64,000 nt of DNA from an uncultured Clostridia bacterium (GCA_937880755.1 CALGRX010000020.1:1-64000); one strand, 5' to 3'; shown: positions 35,023 through 43,476, numbered from the stretch's first letter. Translations and numbers: made by a program. The notes: generated from the letters alone by a model not told the origin.

Positions 35023-35913
35023 TTAGTTGTTAGCTTTTGCTTTTGCTATTTGCTCTTCTACTTCGTTGGCAAGATTCTCTTCTTTCTTCTCGAGTCCTTC
35101 GCCCATTACGAAACGGGTAAACTTGACAACTTGCACGTCACCGGCATTCTTAAGCACTTGCTTAACGCTAACTGCGGGGTCTTTGACGAAAGGTTGTTCT
35201 ACCAAGCAAATCTCTTTGAAGAATTTGTTGATACGACCTTCTACCATCTTCTCAATTACTTGAGGAGGCTTGTTAGCGTTCTTTTCGTCGTTGAGTGCGG
35301 TAGCCTTTTGAATTTCTCTTTCTTTCTCGACTTCAGCGACAGGTACGTCGGCAACGCCTACGTAAAGTGGGCTTGCAGCTGCGATTTGAAGTGCGATATC
35401 GTGAGTAAGCTCGTCTGAAGCGTTGGCACTGGTCTCAACCGCTACACCGATTTTACCGCCCATATGAATGTAGGTGTCAACCTTGGTGTCGGCGCCGACA
35501 ACGTATTTTGCATATCTTCTGATATCAATCTTTTCACCGATTTTGGCGATAGTCTCTGCAAGAAGGTCAGCCATAGCCGTCTTAACTTGCTCTACGTCAG
35601 TTACGTCGTTGCTAGCGATATACTTAGCGACTTCTACTACAAAATCTTTGTATTGTGCTCCGCGAGCAACGAAGTCAGACTCGCAGTTTACTTCCAAAAG
35701 CACTGCAACGTTGCCTTGGGTGTAAGCCTCTACGATACCTTGCGAAGCAATTTTGCCCGCTCTCTTTACGCTAGTAGCCATTCCTTTTTCTCTGAGAATT
35801 TCTACAGCCTTTTCCATATCTCCGTCAGCCTCGGTAAGTGCCTTTTTGCAGTCCATCATACCTACGCCGGTCTTTGCACGGAGGTCCATAACGTCTTTGT
35901 TTGTAAATGCCAT
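35023..35913 (-). CDS. tsf: Translation elongation factor Ts
   Basis: The 296-residue guanine-exchange factor for EF-Tu has the N-terminal UBA-like part (LRAKTGVGMMDCKKALTEADGDMEKAVEILREKG) and the core with VNCESDFVAR and the C-terminal EICLVEQPFVKDP. The 15-nt gap from rpsB and an AAGGAG ribosome-binding site show the usual rpsB-tsf pair. Confidence 0.98.
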   Translation of the reverse strand: MAFTNKDVMDLRAKTGVGMMDCKKALTEADGDMEKAVEILREKGMATSVKRAGKIASQGIVEAYTQGNVAVLLEVNCESDFVARGAQYKDFVVEVAKYIASNDVTDVEQVKTAMADLLAETIAKIGEKIDIRRYAKYVVGADTKVDTYIHMGGKIGVAVETSANASDELTHDIALQIAAASPLYVGVADVPVAEVEKEREIQKATALNDEKNANKPPQVIEKMVEGRINKFFKEICLVEQPFVKDPAVSVKQVLKNAGDVQVVKFTRFVMGEGLEKKEENLANEVEEQIAKAKANN

Positions 35914-35927
35914 ACTATTTCTCCTTA

Positions 35928-36695
35928 TTATTCTGCGTCAACTTCTTGTGGAGCTTCTTCTTTAGCTTCAACTGCTTCTTCGCCCTCTTCTTCTTCGTCT
36001 ACCGAGAAAGTGATACCTTCTCTAGCTTCGATAACTGCGTTAGCCATAATGCTTGCAATAAGCTTGATAGCTCTGATTGCGTCGTCGTTGCCTGGAATTA
36101 CGTAGTCAACCATATCAGGGTCACAGTTGGTATCTACGAGACCAACCACAGGTATACCGAGCTTTCTTGCTTCTTGAACGGCGATCTTTTCGTTGTTGAT
36201 ATCAACTACGAACATTGCTCCAGGCAATCCGTTCATATTCTTAATTCCGCCAAACTCGGATTCGAGACTGTCACGAAGCTTTTTGAGTTCGGCAACTTCT
36301 TTCTTAGGGAGAAGGTCGAATTGTCCGATAGCTTCCATTTGATTGATTTTGTTGAGCTTTTCGATACGGGTCTTGATAGTCTTGAAGTTGGTAAGAGTAC
36401 CACCCGGCCATCTATCGTTCATGTAGAACATTCCGCAACGAATTGCCTCGTCTTTGATTGCGTCTTGCGCTTGTTTCTTGGTGCCTACGAACAAGATAGA
36501 CTTGCCCTCTTTAGCAACGTCTCTAACGAAAGCGTATGCTTTCTCAACTTGCTCAACCGAGAGTGCAAGGTCAACGATATGAATATCGTTTCTTGAAGAA
36601 TAGATGTACTTAGCCATCTTAGGATTCCACTTCTTGGTCTGGTGACCAAAGTGCACGCCAGCCTCTAAAAGGCTTTTCATTGTAACAACTGCCAT
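35928..36695 (-). CDS. rpsB: 30S ribosomal protein S2
   Basis: A 255-residue protein with MKSLLEAGVHFGHQTKKWNPKM at the start and the GLVDTNCDPDMVDYVIPGNDDA block typical of S2. The acidic C-terminal tail (EEEEGEEAVEAKEE) is a common extension. The start at 36695 is chosen for AAGGAG at 8 nt and agreement with the family. Confidence 0.98.
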   Translation of the reverse strand: MAVVTMKSLLEAGVHFGHQTKKWNPKMAKYIYSSRNDIHIVDLALSVEQVEKAYAFVRDVAKEGKSILFVGTKKQAQDAIKDEAIRCGMFYMNDRWPGGTLTNFKTIKTRIEKLNKINQMEAIGQFDLLPKKEVAELKKLRDSLESEFGGIKNMNGLPGAMFVVDINNEKIAVQEARKLGIPVVGLVDTNCDPDMVDYVIPGNDDAIRAIKLIASIMANAVIEAREGITFSVDEEEEGEEAVEAKEEAPQEVDAE

Positions 36696-36732
36696 AAAAA
36701 AATCTCCTTGTTTATTCTTCCCCAAAGCCTAC

Positions 36733-36771
36733 GTATCGTGCAACTTTTGGCAAAAAGCAACCGCACGGTAC
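36733..36771 (-). promoter_or_regulatory. Leader hairpin of rpsB, candidate S2 autoregulatory element
   Basis: In the roughly 95-nt 5' leader, GTACCGTGC (36763-36771) pairs with GCACGATAC (36733-36741) with one mismatch, enclosing a 21-nt loop. Ribosomal-protein leaders often carry autoregulatory RNA; here only the pairing is seen and the role is inferred. Confidence 0.4.
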
Positions 36772-36798
36772 TACTCCTTAGGTGTTTTATCTTTTGAG

Positions 36799-36827
36799 AG
36801 TATACCATAATTGAACGGTATTGGCAA
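36799..36827 (-). promoter_or_regulatory. SigA promoter of rpsB-tsf
   Basis: Minus strand TTGCCA (36822-36827), 17-bp spacer, TATACT (36799-36804). Both hexamers match well and the spacing is ideal, placing the start about 95 nt before rpsB. Confidence 0.75.
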
Positions 36828-36858
36828 GGAATTTTGAGTGCTTTTATATAAATATATC

Positions 36859-36888
36859 CAAAAAAAGACGCTCCACTAAGGAGCGTCT
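36859..36888 (-). terminator. Intrinsic terminator after the DUF1292 gene
   Basis: Perfect arms AGACGCTCC / GGAGCGTCT with a 5-nt loop, followed by seven T on the minus strand, 13 nt past the stop. Confidence 0.93.
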
Positions 36889-36901
36889 AGCCAAAACAAA
36901 A

Positions 36902-37237
36902 TTAATCTTTATCGCAACAGCCACAGTCGCAACCATCGTCGCAATCGCCACAGTTGCACTCAAACTCTTTTTCGTACTCGGCATATACGGCGTTGATGAG
37001 CTCTTCGTCCTCGAGTGGAACGAACAAATCGTTGCCCTCTTCGTCGCTCTCGATCTTGAAAATAAGCATCTCGTCCTCTTCAAGGTCACCGAGTTCTACC
37101 GGTTGCAAAAAAATATACCAATCGTCCTTGTAATCGAGCGTAGCAATATGGTTAAATTCTACCTCTTCACCATTGTCGCCTACAAGCGTAATAATTTCGT
37201 CTTCTTCCATCATTTCGTCCTTAATTTCTTCTGACAT
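36902..37237 (-). CDS. DUF1292 family protein (YrzB-like) with cysteine-rich tail
   Basis: A very acidic 111-residue protein. The body (DEIITLVGDNGEEVEFNHIATLDYKDDWYIFLQP, then DEEGNDLFVPLEDEELINAVYAEYEKEF) fits DUF1292, whose function is unknown. The last 20 residues form a dense Cys cluster, CNCGDCDDGCDCGCC, with seven Cys, which could bind metal. It follows ruvX, as yrzB follows yrrK in Bacillus. A GGAGGTG ribosome-binding site is present. Confidence 0.88.
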   Translation of the reverse strand: MSEEIKDEMMEEDEIITLVGDNGEEVEFNHIATLDYKDDWYIFLQPVELGDLEEDEMLIFKIESDEEGNDLFVPLEDEELINAVYAEYEKEFECNCGDCDDGCDCGCCDKD

Positions 37238-37262
37238 ATTACACCTCCATAGTTTATTTTAT

Positions 37263-37289
37263 ATTATATCCATACTTTGCATTTGTCAA
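37263..37289 (-). promoter_or_regulatory. Candidate promoter of the DUF1292 gene
   Basis: Minus strand TTGACA (37284-37289) and TATAAT (37263-37268) are both perfect hexamers, but the spacer is only 15 bp. It lies about 25 nt before the ATG. Confidence 0.5.
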
Positions 37290-37365
37290 TAGTTATCTCT
37301 AAGTTTTAACTAAATTTGACATATTTTTTGCAAATTATAACTTAGCCGACATACTCAAATTGCAA

Positions 37366-37779
37366 TCAACGAGCGTGGCAATCTAGATAAGTCTGCAAAA
37401 TAATCGTTGCGGCGATTTTGTCAATGACTTGCTTGCGTTTTTCTCGTCTGACGCCTGCCTCTATCAGCATTCTTTCGCCGGTAACGGTAGTGAGTCTTTC
37501 GTCTTGATAGTCGATTTTCGCATCAATCTTGTCGGACAACAACTCTCCGAATTCTTTGGCTTTTTGCACTCTTTCGCCACTACTTCCGTCCATATTGACG
37601 GGAAGTCCTATAACAACCACTCCCACACCGAGGTCTTTGACAAGTTTGGCAATATAGTCTACGTCTTTGTCGGGGTCAACTCTCTTATAAGTTTCTAACC
37701 CCGTAGCGATTATGCCCATAATATCGCTTGTTGCCAAGCCTATTCTTACGTCTCCAAGGTCTATACTAAGATGTTTCAT
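37366..37779 (-). CDS. ruvX: RuvX/YqgF Holliday-junction resolvase-like nuclease
   Basis: A 137-residue RNase H-fold protein (LSIDLGDVRIGLATSD, VIGLPVNMDGSSGERVQKAKEF, DERLTTVTGERMLIEAG) with acidic residues DLGD and DERLT. In bacteria it processes the 5' end of pre-16S rRNA. It begins 13 nt after the ABC permease, with GAGGAG upstream. Confidence 0.94.
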   Translation of the reverse strand: MKHLSIDLGDVRIGLATSDIMGIIATGLETYKRVDPDKDVDYIAKLVKDLGVGVVVIGLPVNMDGSSGERVQKAKEFGELLSDKIDAKIDYQDERLTTVTGERMLIEAGVRREKRKQVIDKIAATIILQTYLDCHAR

Positions 37780-37792
37780 ATCTCTCCTCTCA

Positions 37793-39445
37793 TCACATCT
37801 CTATCTTGTCAAAGTGCTCAACCATTTTGTCCATTTTTCTAAATCGGAAAATGAAGAAAAATACCACGGCAATTAGCGCGACCACAGCCCAGAAAATGAG
37901 CGACATAAGCCACTCTTGCATAGGCCTAAACGACAACATAATACCTAGTATCATCACCACTATGCCGGCTCCTACGCATATCATCGTAGGTACGAGCGTG
38001 CCCATATTGTTTTTGCTGATTTGCTTGATATTGGTCCACTTGAGGTTAGGTGCTTTGACGTCGCGCATCAGACAAAAACAGTTGAGTGGCCAAGTACAAG
38101 CAAAGACGCCTACTATATACAAAATCTTGTTGTACCAAGTCGCAGAGGACACGAGCGCAAACACGATACCCGACAAAAGCACAGCCAAAAGCCCCGTCAA
38201 ATCGCTAAGTGTGAGCTTGGCTTGAAGTATTTGCTTGGACGTCACAGGCAAAGTCTTGGCAATAGACAGTTGTTCTCTATCCCTCGAAATTCCTATAAGC
38301 GACATATAGTTCATACCGCCTATCATCATAAAACTGTAGAAGAAACTCATACCTAGCTCAAACATGCCAATGCAAAACGTTTTCCCTTCTTCGGGTGAAG
38401 AGTTGCGACTTACAAAGGTGGAGATAAGTATCATTGCGGGTGCCATAATCAGCATCATAAAGGTTTGGATTGCGATAGATTGATCTCTCATAACCCCTTT
38501 GAATTCTCTCATTACTAGGGCTTTTTTGGTAGACATCGGCTCTGCCGACTTGACCTTCTTTTCTGTGGACGATACGCCCCCGCCCTCATACATTTTGGAT
38601 AGCGTAGACTTATAGAATAATAGTGAAGTCAATACGCCTATAGCAAGCGCAACGATAGTAATTGCAAAGAAAATAGCTAGATTTTTGGCTATTTGATTGC
38701 CAACCATAGCAAGAGCAAAGCAATACGTAGGATAAAAATATCTACCGAGCTTGGACATTACCCCGATGAGCGTGCCGCTTATATCGCCTTCGACGTCGCC
38801 ACCCATAGCCATAGACGGCAAATATATCGCTAATATGATACCAACCGTCAATAGCGCGGTAATCAAAGCGGAAATCGTAGGATGCTTTTTAAAATAAGAT
38901 ACTATCTTCATAATAGGGAAAGACAGCACCGAAATTATCAAAAGTGGCAAAAAAGGTATAAATATCAACGCAAAAGGTATCAAAACGTAGTATTCTACCC
39001 CAAACTCAAAGCCTTGTCTTACGAATGCTACGGCAATAGTGACGAGCGACGGCAAAATAATGATCGTGGAGATAATCAAGTTGTTGAACAGCGCAACGAT
39101 AAGCTTGGACAAATAGATTGCCGACGGCTTGACGGGCAAGGTCATAAGTATCTCGTTGTCATTGCTAAAATACATAATTTGTAGGTAAGACGCCATACCC
39201 ATAAATAGCACGGCAATCTGCGACGCAAGCAACATAACGGATATAAAATCGGCTACGATATTCATTTGTATGGCCATATTTGCGGCATTGTAGATAGTAT
39301 AGACCATCATTGCAAGCGGCATGGCAAATACCAATACTAAGATTATCGCGCTTACGATAAATTTTCGCTTGTCCTTGGCGTTTTCAAAGCGAGGCTTGAG
39401 ATAGTAGGACAAGTTAAATTTGGTCAAAGTCCATAAGTTGTACAT
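37793..39445 (-). CDS. ABC transporter permease, ABC-2-like multi-TM protein
   Basis: A 550-residue membrane protein with about 12 hydrophobic segments and a large loop around 280-320 (EGGGVSSTEKKVKSAEPMSTKKALVMREFK). The pairing with the ABC ATPase just upstream makes it the membrane half of an exporter. The start at 39445 has AGGAGGGG; the TTG 15 nt upstream is less likely. The substrate is unknown; drug, lantibiotic or lipid export are all possible. Confidence 0.8.
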   Translation of the reverse strand: MYNLWTLTKFNLSYYLKPRFENAKDKRKFIVSAIILVLVFAMPLAMMVYTIYNAANMAIQMNIVADFISVMLLASQIAVLFMGMASYLQIMYFSNDNEILMTLPVKPSAIYLSKLIVALFNNLIISTIIILPSLVTIAVAFVRQGFEFGVEYYVLIPFALIFIPFLPLLIISVLSFPIMKIVSYFKKHPTISALITALLTVGIILAIYLPSMAMGGDVEGDISGTLIGVMSKLGRYFYPTYCFALAMVGNQIAKNLAIFFAITIVALAIGVLTSLLFYKSTLSKMYEGGGVSSTEKKVKSAEPMSTKKALVMREFKGVMRDQSIAIQTFMMLIMAPAMILISTFVSRNSSPEEGKTFCIGMFELGMSFFYSFMMIGGMNYMSLIGISRDREQLSIAKTLPVTSKQILQAKLTLSDLTGLLAVLLSGIVFALVSSATWYNKILYIVGVFACTWPLNCFCLMRDVKAPNLKWTNIKQISKNNMGTLVPTMICVGAGIVVMILGIMLSFRPMQEWLMSLIFWAVVALIAVVFFFIFRFRKMDKMVEHFDKIEM

Positions 39446-39456
39446 AACCCCTCCTA

Positions 39457-40206
39457 TCAATCAAATTCCACGTCGGTATCTGCGTCGGCATTGGTGACGG
39501 ACAAGAAAAATTCTTCCAGCGACAACTGACTTGCGTTGTCGTGCAATTTGTCCATATCCGACACCAAAAGCAGTTTTCCTTTGTCGATTATGGCAATCTT
39601 GTCGCAAACCTTCTCTACCACTTCGAGCATATGAGAGGAGAAGAATACGCTATTGCCCTCTTTGACGTGCTCTTTCATTAGTTCTTTGAGGATAAACGCC
39701 GATTTTGGGTCAAGTCCCGTCAAAGGCTCGTCAAGTACCCACAATTTTGGCTTATGTACCAGAGCGCCGATGACGCATATCTTTTGTTTCATACCGTGCG
39801 AAAAGGTGCTGATAGACTTGTCGTAGACGTCGCCGAGCTCGAACATTTCGAGCAATTTATCCACACGACTCTTGCGGTCGTTGACACCTACTTTGAACAT
39901 ATCAGCCATAAAGTCTACGTATTCTCTAGCCGTAAGTTTATCGTACATAAGATGATTGTCGGACACGTAGCCTATATTTGACTTGACGGCGATAGGATCT
40001 TCTTGCAAGTTTTTGCCATCGAGCAAGATACTTCCGCTATCAAAAGGCAAAATGCCCATAAGACATTTGATAGTAGTTGATTTTCCTGCGCCGTTAGGTC
40101 CTAAAAAGCCGAATACTTCACCCTCTTTGACCTCAAAGGTCACGTCTTGCACGGCGTACACGTCGCTGTTGGCGTATTTTTTGCTAAGATTGGTAATTTG
40201 TAACAT
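39457..40206 (-). CDS. ABC transporter ATP-binding protein
   Basis: A 249-residue ATPase with Walker A GPNGAGKST, Q-loop NIGYVSDNHLMYDKLTAREY, signature FSHGMKQK, Walker B LWVLDEPLTGLDP and the switch His in FFSSHMLE. It resembles the CcmA/BcrA-type ATPases of ABC-2 exporters. It lies 3 nt after rarA and its stop is 11 nt before the permease start. Confidence 0.93.
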   Translation of the reverse strand: MLQITNLSKKYANSDVYAVQDVTFEVKEGEVFGFLGPNGAGKSTTIKCLMGILPFDSGSILLDGKNLQEDPIAVKSNIGYVSDNHLMYDKLTAREYVDFMADMFKVGVNDRKSRVDKLLEMFELGDVYDKSISTFSHGMKQKICVIGALVHKPKLWVLDEPLTGLDPKSAFILKELMKEHVKEGNSVFFSSHMLEVVEKVCDKIAIIDKGKLLLVSDMDKLHDNASQLSLEEFFLSVTNADADTDVEFD

Positions 40207-40209
40207 AGT

Positions 40210-41508
40210 TCACCTGTTCTTTTTGATTTTTTTCTCTATCTTAGAGCGGAACATACCGCGTTCCTCTCCGTTGTCCGACGGCTCGTAAAACTGTTCGTCT
40301 TTGAGTGAATCGGGCAAATATTGTTGCTCCACCCAACCGCCGAAATCGTGTGGATATTTGTATCCCTCCACCTTCTCCAACTTGTAGTTGGCGTCCCTGA
40401 GATAATACGGAACTTCGTCGTCACTCTTGGTTGCCACAGTCTCTTCAACTGCGTATTTTGCCCTTACTACGCTATTGGACTTAGGCGCTTCGCATACGTA
40501 GATGATTGCCTCGTACATAGGAATTTTGCCTTCGGGCAATCCAAGATTTTGGAATGCGGTCAATGCCGAAGTCGCAACGACCAACGCTCTAGGGTCAGCC
40601 ATACCTACGTCCTCACTACTATGCACGACTAGTCGTCTAAGTATGAGCATTGGGTCGCAACCCGCTTGTATTAGTCTCTCAGCCCAATATAGCGCGGCGT
40701 CACTATCGCTACCACGCAAAGACTTGCAAAATGCCGAAATCATATCGTAATATAGGCTCTCATCCACGCACAGCGCCTTTTTTTGAATAGATTGCGAGGC
40801 TATCTCCTCGTCTATGACAATCTTGCCGTCCTTGTCGGGCGTCGTCGAACAACATGCCAGCTCCAAAGCGTTGAGCGCAACTCTTACGTCTCCGTCGCTT
40901 GCCCATACGAAATGACTTAGAGCCTTAGGCGTAACGGTCAAATCGTAATTACCGAGTCCGTCTCTCTTGTCGCTTATCGCTCTATTGACAGCCTTGATTA
41001 AGTCGTCGTCGCTAAGTTTCTTAAACTCAAAAATTCTGCACCTCGACACGATAGCCTTGGTCATAGAAACGAAAGGATTTTCGGTAGTAGAGCCGATAAA
41101 TATAATATGTCCTTGCTCTATTGCCGCAAGCATACAGTCGGACTGCGCCTTATTCCACCTATGGCACTCGTCAAGCAAAAGATACGTCTTTTTGCCATAC
41201 AGCTCCAACTCGGTCTTAGCTTCGTCTATGACTTTTTTGGCTTCGGCAATACCGCTGGACACGGCGTTGAGTTTGACAAATCTACTGCTAGTCGTGTTGG
41301 CAATGATATTGGCAAGAGTAGTCTTGCCACACCCAGGGGGGCCGTAAAAAATACAACTGCCCAAAGTGTCGGTCATTATTGCTCTGCGAAGCAAACTACC
41401 CTTGCCGACAATGTGGCTTTGTCCCACGAAGTCGTCAAGCGAGGTAGGTCTCATTCTTTCGGCTAAAGGCGACGATTTTTGGGCTACGCAATCGAATAAA
41501 GTATTCAT
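40210..41508 (-). CDS. rarA: Replication-associated recombination protein RarA/MgsA (AAA+ ATPase)
   Basis: The 432-residue AAA+ protein has Walker A GPPGCGKTTLANI, Walker B LLLDECHRWNK, sensor FIGSTTENPF, and the MgsA C-terminal domain (EDVGMADPRALVVATSALTAFQNLGLPE; YPHDFGGWVEQQYLPD). It acts at stalled replication forks. No Shine-Dalgarno is present; a SigA promoter ends six bases before the ATG (41515-41542). Confidence 0.96.
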   Translation of the reverse strand: MNTLFDCVAQKSSPLAERMRPTSLDDFVGQSHIVGKGSLLRRAIMTDTLGSCIFYGPPGCGKTTLANIIANTTSSRFVKLNAVSSGIAEAKKVIDEAKTELELYGKKTYLLLDECHRWNKAQSDCMLAAIEQGHIIFIGSTTENPFVSMTKAIVSRCRIFEFKKLSDDDLIKAVNRAISDKRDGLGNYDLTVTPKALSHFVWASDGDVRVALNALELACCSTTPDKDGKIVIDEEIASQSIQKKALCVDESLYYDMISAFCKSLRGSDSDAALYWAERLIQAGCDPMLILRRLVVHSSEDVGMADPRALVVATSALTAFQNLGLPEGKIPMYEAIIYVCEAPKSNSVVRAKYAVEETVATKSDDEVPYYLRDANYKLEKVEGYKYPHDFGGWVEQQYLPDSLKDEQFYEPSDNGEERGMFRSKIEKKIKKNR

Positions 41509-41514
41509 ACTTAT

Positions 41515-41542
41515 ATTATAATATCATATAAAAAAAAGTCAA
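41515..41542 (-). promoter_or_regulatory. Predicted leaderless SigA promoter of rarA
   Basis: Minus strand TTGACT (41537-41542), 16-bp spacer, perfect TATAAT (41515-41520), then six bases to ATG at 41508. Transcription is predicted to start at the ATG. Confidence 0.7.
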
Positions 41543-41768
41543 TAACAATCATAATTCCTAAGCTACATTTCTTACTAAGTAAGCTAATAATATGATTGCA
41601 ATAAATAATGTCAAAATAAACGTTGGTTAAAGTAAGTAGACTAAAATGCAACCGACAAATCAATACGTAAGGTACAACTAAAAGTAAAAAGTATAATAAA
41701 TAGACGAATACTTTGATAGATTATTATTTAGCAATGATAATACGAGTTATAAGTTGAAAAATTAGCAA
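41543..41768. other. AT-rich intergenic stretch, nothing recognised
   Basis: Between the rarA promoter and the rnpB terminator. No ORF, hairpin or RNA motif that I can support. Confidence 0.6.
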
Positions 41769-41790
41769 AAAAAATCACCCTAACGGGTGT
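41769..41790 (-). terminator. Intrinsic terminator of rnpB
   Basis: Minus strand CACCC, GTTA loop, GGGTG, followed by nine T, directly at the 3' end of RNase P RNA. Confidence 0.9.
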
Positions 41791-42105
41791 GGAGATAATC
41801 TATAAGCCGAGTTCTGTATTCGATGTTCATCTATCTAGACGCATTGTTGCCAATGCGTTCGAGCGATTGTCTGACCGGCAGGCTACCGATTGTCATTGTC
41901 TCTTGCACCGAGTGGGGTTTACATTGCTCCCCAAGTCACCTCGGGGACGGTGAGCTCTTACCTCGCCTTTCCATCCTTACCCTTGCGGGCGGTCTATTTC
42001 TGTTGCACTTTCCTTCAGGTCACCCTGACTGGTAGTTAGCCAGCACTCTGCCTTGCGGTGCTCGGACTTTCCTCAAGCATAGCTTGCGAACATCCGACTA
42101 TCTCC
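41791..42105 (-). ncRNA. rnpB: RNase P RNA
   Basis: About 315 nt on the minus strand. Universal conserved elements are all readable in order: GAGGAAAGTCCGAGC near the 5' end, the ACAGAAA segment, GGTAAGGATGGAAAGGCGAG, then ACAGAACTCGGCTTATAG near the 3' end. The ends pair (GGAGATA with TATCTCC) to form P1. It is the catalytic RNA of tRNA 5' processing. Ends are set by P1, so they are good to a few bases. A strong promoter and a terminator flank it. Confidence 0.96.
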
Positions 42106-42111
42106 ATTAGC

Positions 42112-42140
42112 AATATAGCATTTTTTTAGATTTTTGTCAA
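42112..42140 (-). promoter_or_regulatory. SigA promoter of rnpB
   Basis: Minus strand TTGACA (42135-42140), 17-bp spacer, TATATT (42112-42117). The start site would fall right at the 5' end of the RNase P RNA. Confidence 0.85.
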
Positions 42141-42150
42141 ATAGGCGTGT

Positions 42151-42855
42151 TCACAAAAAGGATATTTTGTTGACATTCATATATGCTCGCAGTTTTTTGA
42201 GAGCTTTGGTCTCTATCCTCGATACGTAAGAACGAGATATATCAAACTTTTTGGCAATCTCGCGCTGTGTTAGTTGTTGCATGTCGTTGAGCCCGTATCT
42301 TAAGCAAATTATCTCGTATTCTCTCTCGTCAAGTTGTTCTTTGACTATACTTTGGAGCTTTTCTCTGACAATGTCGGCTTCGACTTTGCCCACCAAACTC
42401 TCCTCGTCTAAGCTTAGCAAGTCAATGAGCAATACTTCGTTGCCGTCTTTGTCAAAGCTTACCGGCTCATAGAGCGACCTATTGGCTTTGAACTTTTTGG
42501 TGCTTCTCAGCATCATCAAAATTTCGTTTTCGATGCACTTGCTGGCGTAAGTTGCAAAGCGCGTTCCCTTGTCTTTGCTATAAGTATTGACTGCTTTGAC
42601 CAGACCTATCGAGCCAACCGAGATAAGCTCGTCGTTGTCGTTGCAACCGGCGTACTTTTTGGCTACGTGAGCAATGAGGCGCATATTGTGCTTGACTAAT
42701 TCTTCCTTGGCTCTACCGTCGCCCGCCCACATTTTTTCTAGCAATTCTTGTTCGGTCTTTTCGTCAAGAGGCATGGCAAAAGAGTTTTGCCTTTCTACGT
42801 AGCCCGTAAAGAATAAGACGTTGCTAAACAACGCAAATAACGCACTCAATAACAT
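42151..42855 (-). CDS. sigK: RNA polymerase sporulation sigma factor SigK (pro-protein)
   Basis: A 234-residue sigma-70 factor. The hydrophobic N-terminus (MLLSALFALFSNVLFFTGYVERQ) is the pro-sequence, with the expected SpoIVFB cut near FTG-YVE by analogy with Bacillus. Region 2 shows LISVGSIGLVKAV and ATYASKCIENEILM, and region 4 ends with TQREIAKKFDISRSYVSRIETKALKKL. The start at 42855 has AAGGAG; the frame continues up to 42876 via a TTG. The gene is in one piece, with no skin-type insertion. Confidence 0.93.
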   Translation of the reverse strand: MLLSALFALFSNVLFFTGYVERQNSFAMPLDEKTEQELLEKMWAGDGRAKEELVKHNMRLIAHVAKKYAGCNDNDELISVGSIGLVKAVNTYSKDKGTRFATYASKCIENEILMMLRSTKKFKANRSLYEPVSFDKDGNEVLLIDLLSLDEESLVGKVEADIVREKLQSIVKEQLDEREYEIICLRYGLNDMQQLTQREIAKKFDISRSYVSRIETKALKKLRAYMNVNKISFL

Positions 42856-42892
42856 AAAAATCTCCTTGTAATACAATATTCTTGCTTAGATG

Positions 42893-42921
42893 ATTTTTAT
42901 ACTATTTTGTCGAAAAATATT
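42893..42921 (-). promoter_or_regulatory. Tentative SigE-type promoter of sigK
   Basis: Minus strand ATATT, 14-bp spacer, TATAAAAAT, loosely matching SigE (ATATT, then CATACAAT). SigE control is expected from biology; the match is weak. Confidence 0.28.
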
Positions 42922-42930
42922 CTGAGGCAA

Positions 42931-42952
42931 CAAAAAACCTCCCTAAGGCGGT
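42931..42952 (-). terminator. Intrinsic terminator after nrdR
   Basis: Minus strand ACCGCC, TTAG, GGAGGT with one internal mismatch, followed by six T; 11 nt past the nrdR stop. Confidence 0.7.
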
Positions 42953-42962
42953 CGTTGTACGA

Positions 42963-43421
42963 TTACTTTTTGGTTTTGAGCACTTCTTGGATTTCGCTAA
43001 GCCAGCTATTGATATCCTTAAACTGTCTATATATTGCGGCAAATCTTACGTAGGCTACGTCGTCGAGCTCTTTGAGTCCTTCCATAACGTACTCGCCTAT
43101 CTGCGACGTAGTAACTTCACCGTCAAAATTGTTGTGGATTTTCATCTCGATTTCGTTGACGAGTCTATCTATATCGTTAATAGATATAGGTCGTTTTTCA
43201 CACGCTTTGACTATACCTTGCTTGATTTTGTCGGTAGAAAACTGTTGTCTGCAACCCGACTTTTTAACAACCATTATCGGCGTTGTTTCTATGGTTTCGT
43301 ATGTCGTATAACGCTTGCCGCAACCAAGACATTCTCTACGTCTTCTGATAGACGTTCCGTCATCACTCACACGGCTGTCAATAACCTTGTCGTCAAGACA
43401 ACCACAATAAATGCACTTCAT
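42963..43421 (-). CDS. nrdR: Transcriptional repressor NrdR
   Basis: A 152-residue protein with the N-terminal zinc ribbon (MKCIYCGCLDDKVIDSR ... ECLGCGKRYTTYE: Cys pairs at 3/6 and about 32/35) and an ATP-cone domain (VVKKSGCRQQFSTDKIKQGIVKACEKRPI). It represses ribonucleotide reductase genes according to dATP/ATP. No nrd gene is nearby. GGAGAG ribosome-binding site. Confidence 0.97.
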   Translation of the reverse strand: MKCIYCGCLDDKVIDSRVSDDGTSIRRRRECLGCGKRYTTYETIETTPIMVVKKSGCRQQFSTDKIKQGIVKACEKRPISINDIDRLVNEIEMKIHNNFDGEVTTSQIGEYVMEGLKELDDVAYVRFAAIYRQFKDINSWLSEIQEVLKTKK

Positions 43422-43447
43422 ATTACTCTCCGATGCTATTTTTGTTT

Positions 43448-43476
43448 ATTATAGCACAAAACGGCAAAATTGTCTA
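43448..43476 (-). promoter_or_regulatory. SigA promoter of nrdR
   Basis: Minus strand TAGACA (43471-43476), 17-bp spacer, perfect TATAAT (43448-43453), giving a 5' leader of about 20 nt that contains the ribosome-binding site. Confidence 0.68.

Noticed and set aside
41823..42035. 70-codon plus-strand ORF at rnpB
   Set aside because: It lies wholly within RNase P RNA on the opposite strand.
42151..42855. skin-type element in sigK
   Set aside because: The sigK frame is continuous from pro-sequence to region 4.
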